Assembly (NCBI RefSeq): GCF_009915685.1
Contig: NZ_JAABLP010000004.1
Direction: 5' to 3' (one strand)
DNA length: 64,000 nt
From: Pannonibacter tanglangensis
GTDB lineage: Bacteria; Pseudomonadota; Alphaproteobacteria; Rhizobiales; Stappiaceae
A program made the translations under genes and the position numbers. Every line of letters begins with the position of its first letter. The stretch's first letter is position 1. Below are positions 46,973-55,051 of the stretch, piece after piece. The notes under the pieces were generated by a model. That model did not search any database. It saw nothing but the letters and a program-made list of their open reading frames with translations, and had not been told where the DNA came from.

Positions 46973-48523
46973 TCAGTTCACGGCCTCGGTGACCGGCGCC
47001 ACGGGGGCGGCCGCGGCCACGCCGGCGGGCCGCGCGGCTGCGGCCAGTGCGTCCCGTTCGGCGATCAGCCGCGCCACATCCTGCTCGGTCCAGCCGCCGC
47101 CCATCGCCCGGTAAAGGGCAATCGCCGACTGGAACCGGGCAAGCCGCACCTGCTGCAGGCTGTCGACGGCGGTGAAATAGTCGCGCTGCGTGTTGAGCAC
47201 GGTGGTCATGTCGACCTGCCCGGCCTCGAGCTGCTCGAGCGTCAGGTCGTGCGCCTTGCGTGCGGCCGCTGTCGCGCGGGCTGCCACCCGCTCTTCCCGC
47301 GCCAGTCCGCCATAGGCAATCAGCGCCTTCTCCACGTCGGCCAGCGCGCTCATCACCGACTGCTGGTAGGTCGTCACCAGTTCCTGCCGCCGGGCCTGCG
47401 TGCCCTCCAGCTGCGCCACGAGACGGGGCATGTCGAAGATTGGCTGGGCAAGCTGTCCGGCGACCGAGAACACCCCGGCCGCACCGGAGAACAGCGCGCC
47501 GGTGGTCACGCTCTCGAAGCCCTTCTGCAGCGTCAGCGTCAGGCTGGGCAGCATCGCGGCACGGGCGCTCGCCACATTGTTGGCCGATGCGGCCAGAAGT
47601 TCCTCGGCCTGCCGCACATCCGGGCGCCGGCGCAGCAGGTCGGCCGGCGCTCCGGCAACGAGCGCCGGGATCGCGAGACGGCCAAGGCTGCCCCGGGTGA
47701 TGCGGATCTCGCCGGGCGTCGCGCCGACCAGCAGCGCGAGCGAGATCTCTTCCTGCGCCAGGGCCCGCTGCAGCCGCAGCACGGTGGCCTCCTGCTGCAG
47801 CACCACGGTTTCCTGCTGCGCCTGCATGATCTGCGTCGCCGAGCCGGCCTCGACGCGGGCCCGCACGTTCTCCTCCACCTTGCGTGCCAGCACGAGGTTC
47901 TCGCGCGCCAGACCCAGCCGGTCCCTGAGCGACAGGATCTGGACATAGGACAGCGCGGTTTCCGAGGTGACGGTCAGGCGGGTTGCGGCGACTGCAAACG
48001 CGGCCGCGTCGGCCCGGTTGGCGGCGGCGGCGAAATTGGAGCTGGCCTTGCCCCAGAAATCGAGCTCCCAGGACGCATTGAGGCCGACCTTGCGCTGCTG
48101 GCGCACCGGCATCTCGACGCCCGCAGGCAGACCGGCCGTGTTCGCCGACGCCTGGAAGGTCGTCTGGCTGCCGCCCAGCCCGCCGCTCGGGAGCTGCCCT
48201 GCAAAGGCCTCCTCCGCTCCGGCCTCCGCCTGCCGCAGGCGGGAGAGGGCAACGCCGATGTCCCGGCTGCCAAGTTCGGCCCGGCGGATCAGGTCGGCGA
48301 GGTCCTGCGACCGGAAGGCGGTCCAGAACTCCGTCGCCGTCTGGTGCGCGCGCGACACCTCCGCCGCATGGGCAAAGCTGGCCGGCAGCGTCAGCGACGC
48401 CTCCGCAGGCGACGGGGTCAGATGCTCGCCCATGGCGGCGCAACCGGTCAGGGTCACGGCCAGCAGGCAATGACCGAGACCGCGACGAACCGCACCGGAC
48501 CGGGCAACAAGAACTCGAAACAT
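46973..48523 (-). CDS. TolC/NodT-type outer-membrane channel lipoprotein
   Basis: A 516-residue outer-membrane efflux protein with a lipobox (LTGC, Cys28) and two repeated helical OEP segments (for example SRLRQAEAGAEEAF and YQQSVMSALADVEKAL). ATG at 48523 is chosen because it yields the lipoprotein signal (MFRVLVARSGAVRRGLGHC). It is the first gene of the export operon, so the promoter lies upstream in the A/T-rich region. It completes a tripartite exporter with the HlyD-like and ABC proteins. Confidence 0.87.
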   Translation of the reverse strand: MFRVLVARSGAVRRGLGHCLLAVTLTGCAAMGEHLTPSPAEASLTLPASFAHAAEVSRAHQTATEFWTAFRSQDLADLIRRAELGSRDIGVALSRLRQAEAGAEEAFAGQLPSGGLGGSQTTFQASANTAGLPAGVEMPVRQQRKVGLNASWELDFWGKASSNFAAAANRADAAAFAVAATRLTVTSETALSYVQILSLRDRLGLARENLVLARKVEENVRARVEAGSATQIMQAQQETVVLQQEATVLRLQRALAQEEISLALLVGATPGEIRITRGSLGRLAIPALVAGAPADLLRRRPDVRQAEELLAASANNVASARAAMLPSLTLTLQKGFESVTTGALFSGAAGVFSVAGQLAQPIFDMPRLVAQLEGTQARRQELVTTYQQSVMSALADVEKALIAYGGLAREERVAARATAAARKAHDLTLEQLEAGQVDMTTVLNTQRDYFTAVDSLQQVRLARFQSAIALYRAMGGGWTEQDVARLIAERDALAAAARPAGVAAAAPVAPVTEAVN

Positions 48524-49041
48524 GATCCCCACCGACGCCCGTACAGCCGACGTCCCCGCCGGGACGGACACAGACCGCCCCGCCGTGACGCCTACCATCT
48601 ACCAGCCCCCGTCACGCCGTTACACCCCAAATTCTCCATCCATCCCAAGACAATCCGCCACCACTCGCGCCCAACGCGCCTCACGACAGCAAAGACCAAA
48701 AGGAAAGACAGTCAACAAGAAGAAAAATTCCAGTCTTTGATCAGGAATCCCGAACAAATCAAAGCAACGAAGACCCGCTACTCAGACACGCAACCACGCG
48801 TTGATTGCGCAGACATCGAATTGATTAACATCTGTTAACATTAAGATCAAAGTGACCTGCGCAAGATCAACGACCGTTGATGGTCCACATCTTTATGGCG
48901 CGGTCCAGCGTGGTAAGAAGGGAAGACACGCCTCGACGGGACAACGCCCGCCCGGATGCCGTCTGCGCCAGCCCCGGCGAGGCGGGTGCCCGGGCCGGGA
49001 GCCCGACCGATCGACAGGATGCCACCGGCAACAGGACGCGC
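48524..49041. other. Divergent A/T-rich control region of the peptide-export locus
   Basis: This 518-base stretch separates the export operon (minus) from the regulator-CheR-CheB operon (plus). The segment 48610-48870 is markedly richer in A/T than its surroundings. I see several TTGA-type -35 candidates but no convincing -10 partner. An in-frame extension of the regulator gene covers 48877-49041; it is Arg/Pro-rich and probably not translated. Confidence 0.5.
48825..48838. promoter_or_regulatory. Palindrome TTAACATCTGTTAA, candidate operator
   Basis: A 14-base inverted repeat (TTAACA, TC, TGTTAA) in the A/T-rich divergent control region, followed by a second partial half (TTAACATTAA). It is a plausible binding site for the regulator encoded at 49042 or a global regulator. 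Confidence 0.45.
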
Positions 49042-50067
49042 ATGAACGCCTTGGTCCTCAGACCTGAAAGCCTCGCGGCAGACGCGGTCACGGCCGGCAA
49101 CGGGTCGACGGCCGCCGCCCGGCATGCGCTGGCCGGCGCGGCGCTGCGCGCGCATCCCGACTTTCCCGCCGTCCGCGATGCGGCGGTCGCCAACCTGGTC
49201 CAGCTCTTCCGCGGCGACTACCTGCTCGGCCGCCTCCTGCTGGAAGAGGGACGCTACATCACCATCCAGACCATCCTCAGCCTGGCGGCCTGCCAGCAGG
49301 CCGAGGAGCGGAGCAGCTGGCTGACGCTCGGCCGGCTGCAGACACGCCTGGCCGGGTCCGAACTGGCCAGCCGCAACCGCATCGAGGCGCTGGTCGCCAT
49401 CCTGGAACGCTACGGCTACCTCGAACGTCGCAAGGCGGAAGAGGACATGCGCATCACGCTGCTGCTGCCCACAGCCCGGCTCTGGGGGGCAGACGCCGTG
49501 CTGATGGAAGCGCTGGCCGGCCCGGTGGCCCGGTTCGGCGATGCGGTCCCCCAGGGCAGCGCGCATCGCGGGCTTCTGGCCCGGGCGCGTCAGGCTGGCC
49601 AGCCGCACACCGAGGACGCCGGCCTGGCCGCCGAGGCAGCGCCGGCCGCCTTCGACCCCCAGACCCCGGCCTGGTCGAGCCGCGACCTGGCGATCGCAGG
49701 CGCCGGACACCGGTCCTGGCACCGCGCCGTGGCACCGGAGCTTGATGCCTACTTCGCCCTGCGCGCCCGCCATGCCGAGTTGCAGGGCATTGCCTCCCGC
49801 GATGGCGGCTATCTGACCCTTCTCCTGTTGCTGTTGGAGGCAGGCCACAGCGCCTCGGCGCATGTCAGCCTGCCCTTCGAACTTCTGTCCAGCCACACCG
49901 GCGTCTCGCGCACCCACGCCCGGCTGCTGATCGAGCAGGCGGAAGCCTGCGGCTTCATCCGGCTCCATGCGAGGGGCGGACGGGACATCGAGGTCTGCGA
50001 CCGGCTGCATGAGGCGATGGACACGTGGTTTGCGGATCTGATGGCCTTTATCCTGGCGGTGGACTAG
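49042..50067 (+). CDS. Unrecognised protein with two winged-helix-like segments, probable regulator
   Basis: A 341-residue protein I cannot assign to a family. Two regions look like winged helices: about 71-138 (YITIQTILSLAACQ, LGRLQTRLAG, LVAILERYGYLERR) and about 255-325 (LLSSHTGVSRTHARLLIEQ, AEACGFIRLHARGG). The stretch between them is Ala/Pro-rich. I chose the ATG at 49042, preceded by AGGA; the frame is open to 48877 upstream. It is divergent from the peptide-export operon and its stop is four bases before CheR, so it is a good candidate regulator of both. Confidence 0.6.
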   Translation: MNALVLRPESLAADAVTAGNGSTAAARHALAGAALRAHPDFPAVRDAAVANLVQLFRGDYLLGRLLLEEGRYITIQTILSLAACQQAEERSSWLTLGRLQTRLAGSELASRNRIEALVAILERYGYLERRKAEEDMRITLLLPTARLWGADAVLMEALAGPVARFGDAVPQGSAHRGLLARARQAGQPHTEDAGLAAEAAPAAFDPQTPAWSSRDLAIAGAGHRSWHRAVAPELDAYFALRARHAELQGIASRDGGYLTLLLLLLEAGHSASAHVSLPFELLSSHTGVSRTHARLLIEQAEACGFIRLHARGGRDIEVCDRLHEAMDTWFADLMAFILAVD

Positions 50068-50071
50068 CCTC

Positions 50072-50860
50072 GTGGCCATGAGCGAGGCCACCCCTGCAAC
50101 CATCGAACGGCTGTCACGGCGCACCGGCATTGCCCCGGATTACATCCGCGACCGGCTGGGGCCACCGGCACCCGGCCATGGCCCTGGTCCAGCCCCGGCC
50201 CTGCTTGCGGACGAGGCGATGATCGAGCGCGTGCTGGTGCAGGAGACCTCGTTCTTCCGGCATGCGGCACAGTGGACGCTGCTCGGCAGCCTGCTGCGCG
50301 ACGGCAGCACCTTCCCCGCACGACCGCTGCAGGTCTGGAGCGCCGGCTGCGCCACGGGCGAGGAGGTCTGGTCCCTCGCCTATCTGCTGCAGTCGCTGGG
50401 GTCCGGCGCGTCGCGGATCCTCGGCAGTGACATCAGCCCGACCGCGATCCGCATTGCCGCCCGGGGCACCTACACCCGGCTGGAGGCCATGGGCAGCTTC
50501 CGCGACCTGCCCGAGTTTGCCCGCGACGCCTTCCCGCGCCGCAGCGGCGAGAGCTGGTCGGCGCCAGCGTCCTTGCGCAGCATGGTCCGCTTCGAGGTGC
50601 ACAACCTGCTCGACCCTGTGCCGGCCGCACTGGAGGGCCATCCGGCGGACCTTGTGTTTTGCCGCAACTTGCTGATCTACTTCACCGAAGCGGCGACCTC
50701 GCAGGCTCTTGCCCGATTGGCCGGAGCCATGCGCAAGGGCGCGATCCTCGTTCTCGGAGCGGCCGAATCCATGCGCCCCACCGCCCTGTTTGAGCCTCTG
50801 GAGGCTGCCGGCGCCACCGTCTGGCGCCGGACCGCGGCTGCGGCCGGGACCGGCGCGTGA
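50072..50860 (+). CDS. CheR-type MCP methyltransferase
   Basis: A 262-residue SAM-dependent methyltransferase. Seen motifs are ETSFFR, the SAM-binding WSAGCATGEEVWSLA, GSDIS and FCRNLLIYF, all typical of CheR. The N-terminal helical part is short. The start may be GTG at 50072 or ATG at 50078. It overlaps CheB by four bases. It would methylate glutamates of the receptor encoded at 52580, which lacks a C-terminal CheR-tether pentapeptide. Confidence 0.85.
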   Translation: MAMSEATPATIERLSRRTGIAPDYIRDRLGPPAPGHGPGPAPALLADEAMIERVLVQETSFFRHAAQWTLLGSLLRDGSTFPARPLQVWSAGCATGEEVWSLAYLLQSLGSGASRILGSDISPTAIRIAARGTYTRLEAMGSFRDLPEFARDAFPRRSGESWSAPASLRSMVRFEVHNLLDPVPAALEGHPADLVFCRNLLIYFTEAATSQALARLAGAMRKGAILVLGAAESMRPTALFEPLEAAGATVWRRTAAAAGTGA

Positions 50861-51984
50861 AGCGGCCGATCCTGATCGCGGCGCCCGGGGCCTTCGAGCG
50901 CTCGGGCCTGCGCCGCATCCTTGCGGAGGCGTTTCCGGCGGCCGAGCTGCGGGACTGCGCCACGCCGACCGACCTGCTGCAGGCCCTGGAGGCCCGCTTT
51001 GCCGGGCTGGTCGTCGTTGACGAGGCGCTGCTGCAGGTGCCTGGGGCGGCGGCCCTGCTCGGTAGGGCGATGGACCGGCTGGACCGCCGGCTCATTCGTC
51101 TGGCCCGCGACCCGGCAACCCCCGGCCCGCCGATCGGCAGCTGGGCGCGCGACCTTCCCGAACGGCTGCGGTCCGCGCTCGCCGCACAGGCCGGACCAGG
51201 GGCGGCCCCTGCCCGACCACCCGTCTCACCGCCAGTCATCTCACCGCCAATCAATCCACAGCCAGTCACCTCACAGCCTGCCGTCTCCCGGACCGCTGAT
51301 CCGGATGCGCACGCGGCCCCCGTGACGCCCGACGGCCTGCCCGGCCGGCTGGCTGCGCGCCCCCGGCCGGGCATCGCGGCGGTCGGACCGGCCGCATCGC
51401 CACGCTCCCTGTCGCCCCGCTGCCTGCTGGTGGCAAGCAGCACCGGCGGCCCCGGTGCGCTCGGCGCGCTTCTGGCCGCGACCACCGGCGGCGGCCTGCC
51501 CTGGATCATCGCCCAGCACATGCCGAGCCATGGCACCGCAGCCTTTGCCGCGCATCTGGCGGATGTCACCGGCCGGACCGTGCGCGAGGTGTCGGACCGC
51601 AGCGGCGTCGCGGCCGGAGACATTCTCGTGCTGCGCGGCGGCCAGGACTTCGAGCTTCTGGCCGAGGCCGACGGCGGCCTGCTGCTGCGTCCGGCCGCTC
51701 CGGCGGACAGTCCGTTTCACCCCAATGCGGACGGGCTGATGCTGTCGGCAGCCGCACGCGGCATCCCGGCTGCGGCGCTGGTCCTGAGCGGCATGGGCGA
51801 GGACGGAGCCGTGGGCGCCGCCGCGCTGGCCGCCGCCGGAGGTCCGGTGTTCGTCCAGGCCCCCGCGACCTGTGTCGTGGCCGGCATGCCGGGCGCAGCC
51901 CTCGCGCGGCTGCCGCTGGCACCGCAGCTCGACCCGGCCGCGCCGTCACTGGCGTTTCTCAGGCTGTGCTCGCACCGGCCATGA
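50857..51984 (+). CDS. CheB-type methylesterase with degenerate receiver domain
   Basis: A 375-residue protein starting at GTG. The N-terminal 90 residues look like a receiver that has lost the acidic pair (LIAAPGAFERSG in place of VDDSxxxR). A Pro/Ser/Gln linker follows (about 120-165, near-repeats such as SPPVISPPINPQP). The catalytic domain is intact: Ser in ASSTGGP, His in AQHMPSH and Asp in LSGMGEDG. It would remove methyl or amide groups from the receptor, apparently without phosphorylation control. The 3' end overlaps the DUF3307 gene by 26 bases. Confidence 0.82.
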   Translation: MKRPILIAAPGAFERSGLRRILAEAFPAAELRDCATPTDLLQALEARFAGLVVVDEALLQVPGAAALLGRAMDRLDRRLIRLARDPATPGPPIGSWARDLPERLRSALAAQAGPGAAPARPPVSPPVISPPINPQPVTSQPAVSRTADPDAHAAPVTPDGLPGRLAARPRPGIAAVGPAASPRSLSPRCLLVASSTGGPGALGALLAATTGGGLPWIIAQHMPSHGTAAFAAHLADVTGRTVREVSDRSGVAAGDILVLRGGQDFELLAEADGGLLLRPAAPADSPFHPNADGLMLSAAARGIPAAALVLSGMGEDGAVGAAALAAAGGPVFVQAPATCVVAGMPGAALARLPLAPQLDPAAPSLAFLRLCSHRP

Positions 51985-52360
51985 CCAGGATGAAGGCGAA
52001 ATGGGTGAGGTGGTGCAGGGTCTGATCCAGCCCGAGCAGCCACCAGAAGCCGGCCCGTTGCGGCGTCACCCCGGTCACCCGGACAAGGGCCGCCTTGCTC
52101 CGGTCGATGGCAAAATGAACCACGAAGTCGACCGCTGCCAGCCACAGGCAGGAGGGGGCGATCGCCGAGGCCAGCAGCGCGGTCAGCGCCGCATGGATCC
52201 CCGCATGGGCCGCCAGCGGCAGGATCCAGTGGTCGCGGCCTTCCTTGCCCATGGCCATCCAGTGGGTCTGGAACAGGAAATCGGCAATGAAATGCTTGGC
52301 GAGAAAGGCAAGGACCACCAGGCCGAGCCAGCCGGTGTCAATCTGATCAGGGATCTGCAA
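51959..52360 (-). CDS. DUF3307-family membrane protein
   Basis: A 133-residue protein with three to four hydrophobic helices and the conserved pattern I associate with DUF3307 (AKHFIADFLFQTHWMAMGK, HAGIHAALTAL, DFVVHFAIDRSKA, DQTLHHLTHF). Several histidines in membrane-proximal positions are notable. No function is known. It interrupts the chemosensory genes on the opposite strand. Confidence 0.7.
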   Translation of the reverse strand: MQIPDQIDTGWLGLVVLAFLAKHFIADFLFQTHWMAMGKEGRDHWILPLAAHAGIHAALTALLASAIAPSCLWLAAVDFVVHFAIDRSKAALVRVTGVTPQRAGFWWLLGLDQTLHHLTHFAFILVMAGASTA

Positions 52361-52579
52361 TCACTCCCCCCGGACGACTTGCAAGAAAAAACAGCAAACA
52401 CGCTTTCCTAACCAACTGCCGATAGGTTTTCCACCCTGGGCCAGGCTTGTCCCGCGCTGTCGGCTGGAACATTTCGGGTGGAATGCAGCCGCTCACGCGC
52501 GCGTGGACTAAAGACCTGACATGCTTGCCATAATCCGCCCGCGCTCCGTCCTGGGGCAGGCCATCCCTCGGGGGTCAGC

Positions 52580-54502
52580 TTGAAGAACGTCACCCTGTCG
52601 ACCCGCATCTACGGCCTCGCGGCCATCCTGCTCGTCCTGCTCGCGCTGCTCTCCGCCGTCGGCTATTCCTCGGTCAGGGATCTGGCGAAACTGTCCTCGG
52701 ACATGGACCGCTTCTATCGCGCGGTCGGGCAGATGTTCCTGGCCGACCGGGACTTCACCGGTTTCCGCCTGCGCAGCAACGCCGTCTTCACCTACGCCCG
52801 GACGGGTGACTTCGAGCGGACCGAAGCCCAGTCACGCCAGATCGACGAGGCCCTGACGCAGACCGCCAGCCTGCTGGCCGGCCGCGACGAGGAGCGCCTT
52901 GTGGCGGAAATCCGCGAGGGCCTGACGAGCTACCGTCAGCGCGCCCGCACCCTGATGCAGCAGCGTCTGGAGATCGCCGAGGCCGGTGCGACCCTGTCCG
53001 GCCAGATCAAGGCGCTGCGCGCCGATCCGGCGGCAAGCCCCGAGCTGCTGCGGGCTCTTGATGCGGTCGCCCTCGCCGCCGGCACCCTGTCGGCCGCCAC
53101 GCAGCAGGCCGGCTCCGCTGCCCTCGCCGCAGCCCCGGCTGCCAGCTCTCCGGCCGAACGGCTCGCCCGCCAGGCTGCGGTCGAGCTTGAGGCCACACAG
53201 GCTGCCTTCGTGCAGGCAGCCGGCCTGAGTGGCTCGGAGTCCGTCAACACGGAAGAACGTGCGATCCTCGACAAGATCGCCGCCTTCCGCCAGACCATGC
53301 AGGGCGAGATCACCAGCCTCAGCACCACCGTGGCCAGCCGGACGGCCGAGGTGCAGCAGCTTCTGGCCCTGCTGGCCGGCGGCGGAATTCTGGCTGGCCT
53401 CGTGATCGCCGTGCTGATCGCCCGCTCGATCATCCGCCCGCTGACCCAGATGACCCATGCCATGACACGCCTGTCCGAGGGCGATGGCAATGTCGTCATC
53501 CCGGGCCTCGGCAGCACCAACGAGATCGGCCGCATGGCCGGCGCCGTCAATGTCTTCAAGGAGAATGCCGACAAGATCGCCGCCATGCTCAAGGCCGAGG
53601 AGACCACGCGGGAGATCGGGGGCGTGATTTCGCGCGCGGCGGCCGGCGACCTGACCGTGCGCGTGTCGATGGACGGCAAGGCCGGCTTCCTGCGCGACAT
53701 CGGCGAGCAGGTGAACCGCCTGCTGGACGTCTCTCACGCCTCGTTCCGCGACTTCGGCGACAAGGCGCGCAGCACCGCCCTCTCCGTGGGCGAGGCGAGC
53801 ATGGCCGTGTCGCAGGTGGCCGACGGTGCCCGCGTGCAGAACGCGTCGCTGTCCCAGGTCGCCACCGCCGTCAAGGAGGCCATGCTGGCCATCCGCGAGG
53901 TCTCGGACAACACCCGGCTCGCCAGCGAGAAGGCCGACAACGCCACCGCCCTCGTCGAGCGCGGTCTCGCCTCGGTCGAGGCCATGGGGGCCCTTGTCGA
54001 CCGGATCGCTCAGAACAGCCGCAAGGTGAACCAGATCACCCAGGTCATCGCCCAGATCGCCAACCGCACCCACATCCTGTCGCTCAACGCCGCGATCGAG
54101 GCGGCCCGCGCCGGCGAGCATGGCAAGGGCTTCGTCGTCGTCGCCCAGGAAGTCGGCAAGCTGGCCGAAAGCGCCGGACAGAATGCCAACCAGATCGCCG
54201 AGATCGTGGAGCAGGCGAGCGAGGACAGCCTCGCCGGCAAGCAGGCCGCCGACACCGTCCGCGCCGCCATCGAGGGCATTTCCGGCGAGGCCCGCCAGAC
54301 CACCCAGATGATCCACGCGTCGGTCGCCGCCATCGAGCAGCAGCGCGCGTCCATCACCCAGATCGACGGCACGGTCAGCGACCTGAAATCGATCGCCAAC
54401 TCCAATTCGGCCGCCGCCGAGGAGATCACGGCGACGATGGTCCAGCTGGCGCGTCTGGCCGACGAGACCCGCCAGCGCATCGACGCCTTCAAGATGGCCT
54501 GA
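52580..54502 (+). CDS. Methyl-accepting chemotaxis protein
   Basis: A 640-residue receptor starting at TTG after GGGGG. TM1 spans about 9-30, a helical periplasmic sensor about 31-260, TM2 about 262-283, then a HAMP domain and a cytoplasmic signalling domain with the highly conserved tip (INRTHILSLNAAIEAARAGEHGKGFVVVAQEVGKLAE). The C-terminus (RIDAFKMA) has no CheR-binding pentapeptide. It is the first gene of an operon running to 61311 and should signal to CheA at 55038. Confidence 0.92.
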   Translation: MKNVTLSTRIYGLAAILLVLLALLSAVGYSSVRDLAKLSSDMDRFYRAVGQMFLADRDFTGFRLRSNAVFTYARTGDFERTEAQSRQIDEALTQTASLLAGRDEERLVAEIREGLTSYRQRARTLMQQRLEIAEAGATLSGQIKALRADPAASPELLRALDAVALAAGTLSAATQQAGSAALAAAPAASSPAERLARQAAVELEATQAAFVQAAGLSGSESVNTEERAILDKIAAFRQTMQGEITSLSTTVASRTAEVQQLLALLAGGGILAGLVIAVLIARSIIRPLTQMTHAMTRLSEGDGNVVIPGLGSTNEIGRMAGAVNVFKENADKIAAMLKAEETTREIGGVISRAAAGDLTVRVSMDGKAGFLRDIGEQVNRLLDVSHASFRDFGDKARSTALSVGEASMAVSQVADGARVQNASLSQVATAVKEAMLAIREVSDNTRLASEKADNATALVERGLASVEAMGALVDRIAQNSRKVNQITQVIAQIANRTHILSLNAAIEAARAGEHGKGFVVVAQEVGKLAESAGQNANQIAEIVEQASEDSLAGKQAADTVRAAIEGISGEARQTTQMIHASVAAIEQQRASITQIDGTVSDLKSIANSNSAAAEEITATMVQLARLADETRQRIDAFKMA

Positions 54503-54532
54503 GGACACGGCACGGGAGCGGATGCGACGCCG

Positions 54533-55051
54533 ATGGGGCAGACGACGTCAGATGGCAGCGGCACCGCACGCGGCACGGGCAGCAGCGGCACGGGCAGCAG
54601 CGGGGGCACGTGGCGCGTGACCCTGGTCAGCGATGACCCGGGACTGGCCGTGAGCCTGAGCGCGCTGCTGGCGCGGGCGCCGGAGGCCCGCCTGTCCGTG
54701 GTGGCCACCGCCGACGCGCTGGCCGGGCTGCGCCGCCTGCCGGCGGATGTGGTGCTCCTCGATGCCGACAGCCTGCCCGACGTGGCCCGGCTGGCCGGTG
54801 TCGCCGTGCTGATCCAGCCGGCCCCGGTCGCGGTCACCGGCCTGTCGGTCACCCCCGGCAGCCAGGGGCATGACCTTTGCCGCAGCCGTGGCGCGAGCCT
54901 GATCCACGCCAAGACCGGCGGCACGGCCGATCCGCTTTTGGCTGGTCCGGCCGGCGACGCGCTGCTGTCCGGCCTTGGCGCCCTCGCGGCCGGCCAGGCC
55001 ACGGGCCGTCCCGTCGCACCTGCAGGGGAGGACGCCGATGCCGGGCGCTGA
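54533..55051 (+). CDS. Stand-alone receiver-domain protein (CheB-type receiver)
   Basis: A 172-residue protein. After a Gly/Ser/Thr-rich start (two copies of a GTGSS unit), residues about 27-155 form a receiver-like domain: acidic pair (LVSDDPG), putative phospho-acceptor (VVLLDADSLPD) and Lys (GASLIHAKTGGTADP), the last resembling the end of CheB receivers. Some hallmark residues are unclear (Q in place of the Thr/Ser switch). It takes the place of CheY in this operon and overlaps CheA by 14 bases. Confidence 0.6.
   Translation: MGQTTSDGSGTARGTGSSGTGSSGGTWRVTLVSDDPGLAVSLSALLARAPEARLSVVATADALAGLRRLPADVVLLDADSLPDVARLAGVAVLIQPAPVAVTGLSVTPGSQGHDLCRSRGASLIHAKTGGTADPLLAGPAGDALLSGLGALAAGQATGRPVAPAGEDADAGR

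Noticed and set aside
48877..49041. N-terminal extension of the unrecognised regulator
   Set aside because: Arg/Pro/Asp-rich sequence with no ribosome-binding site at its TTG or ATG; the ATG at 49042 has AGGA at proper distance.
50857..51984. A standard phosphorylation-activated CheB
   Set aside because: The catalytic domain is standard, but the receiver lacks the acidic pair needed for Mg binding.
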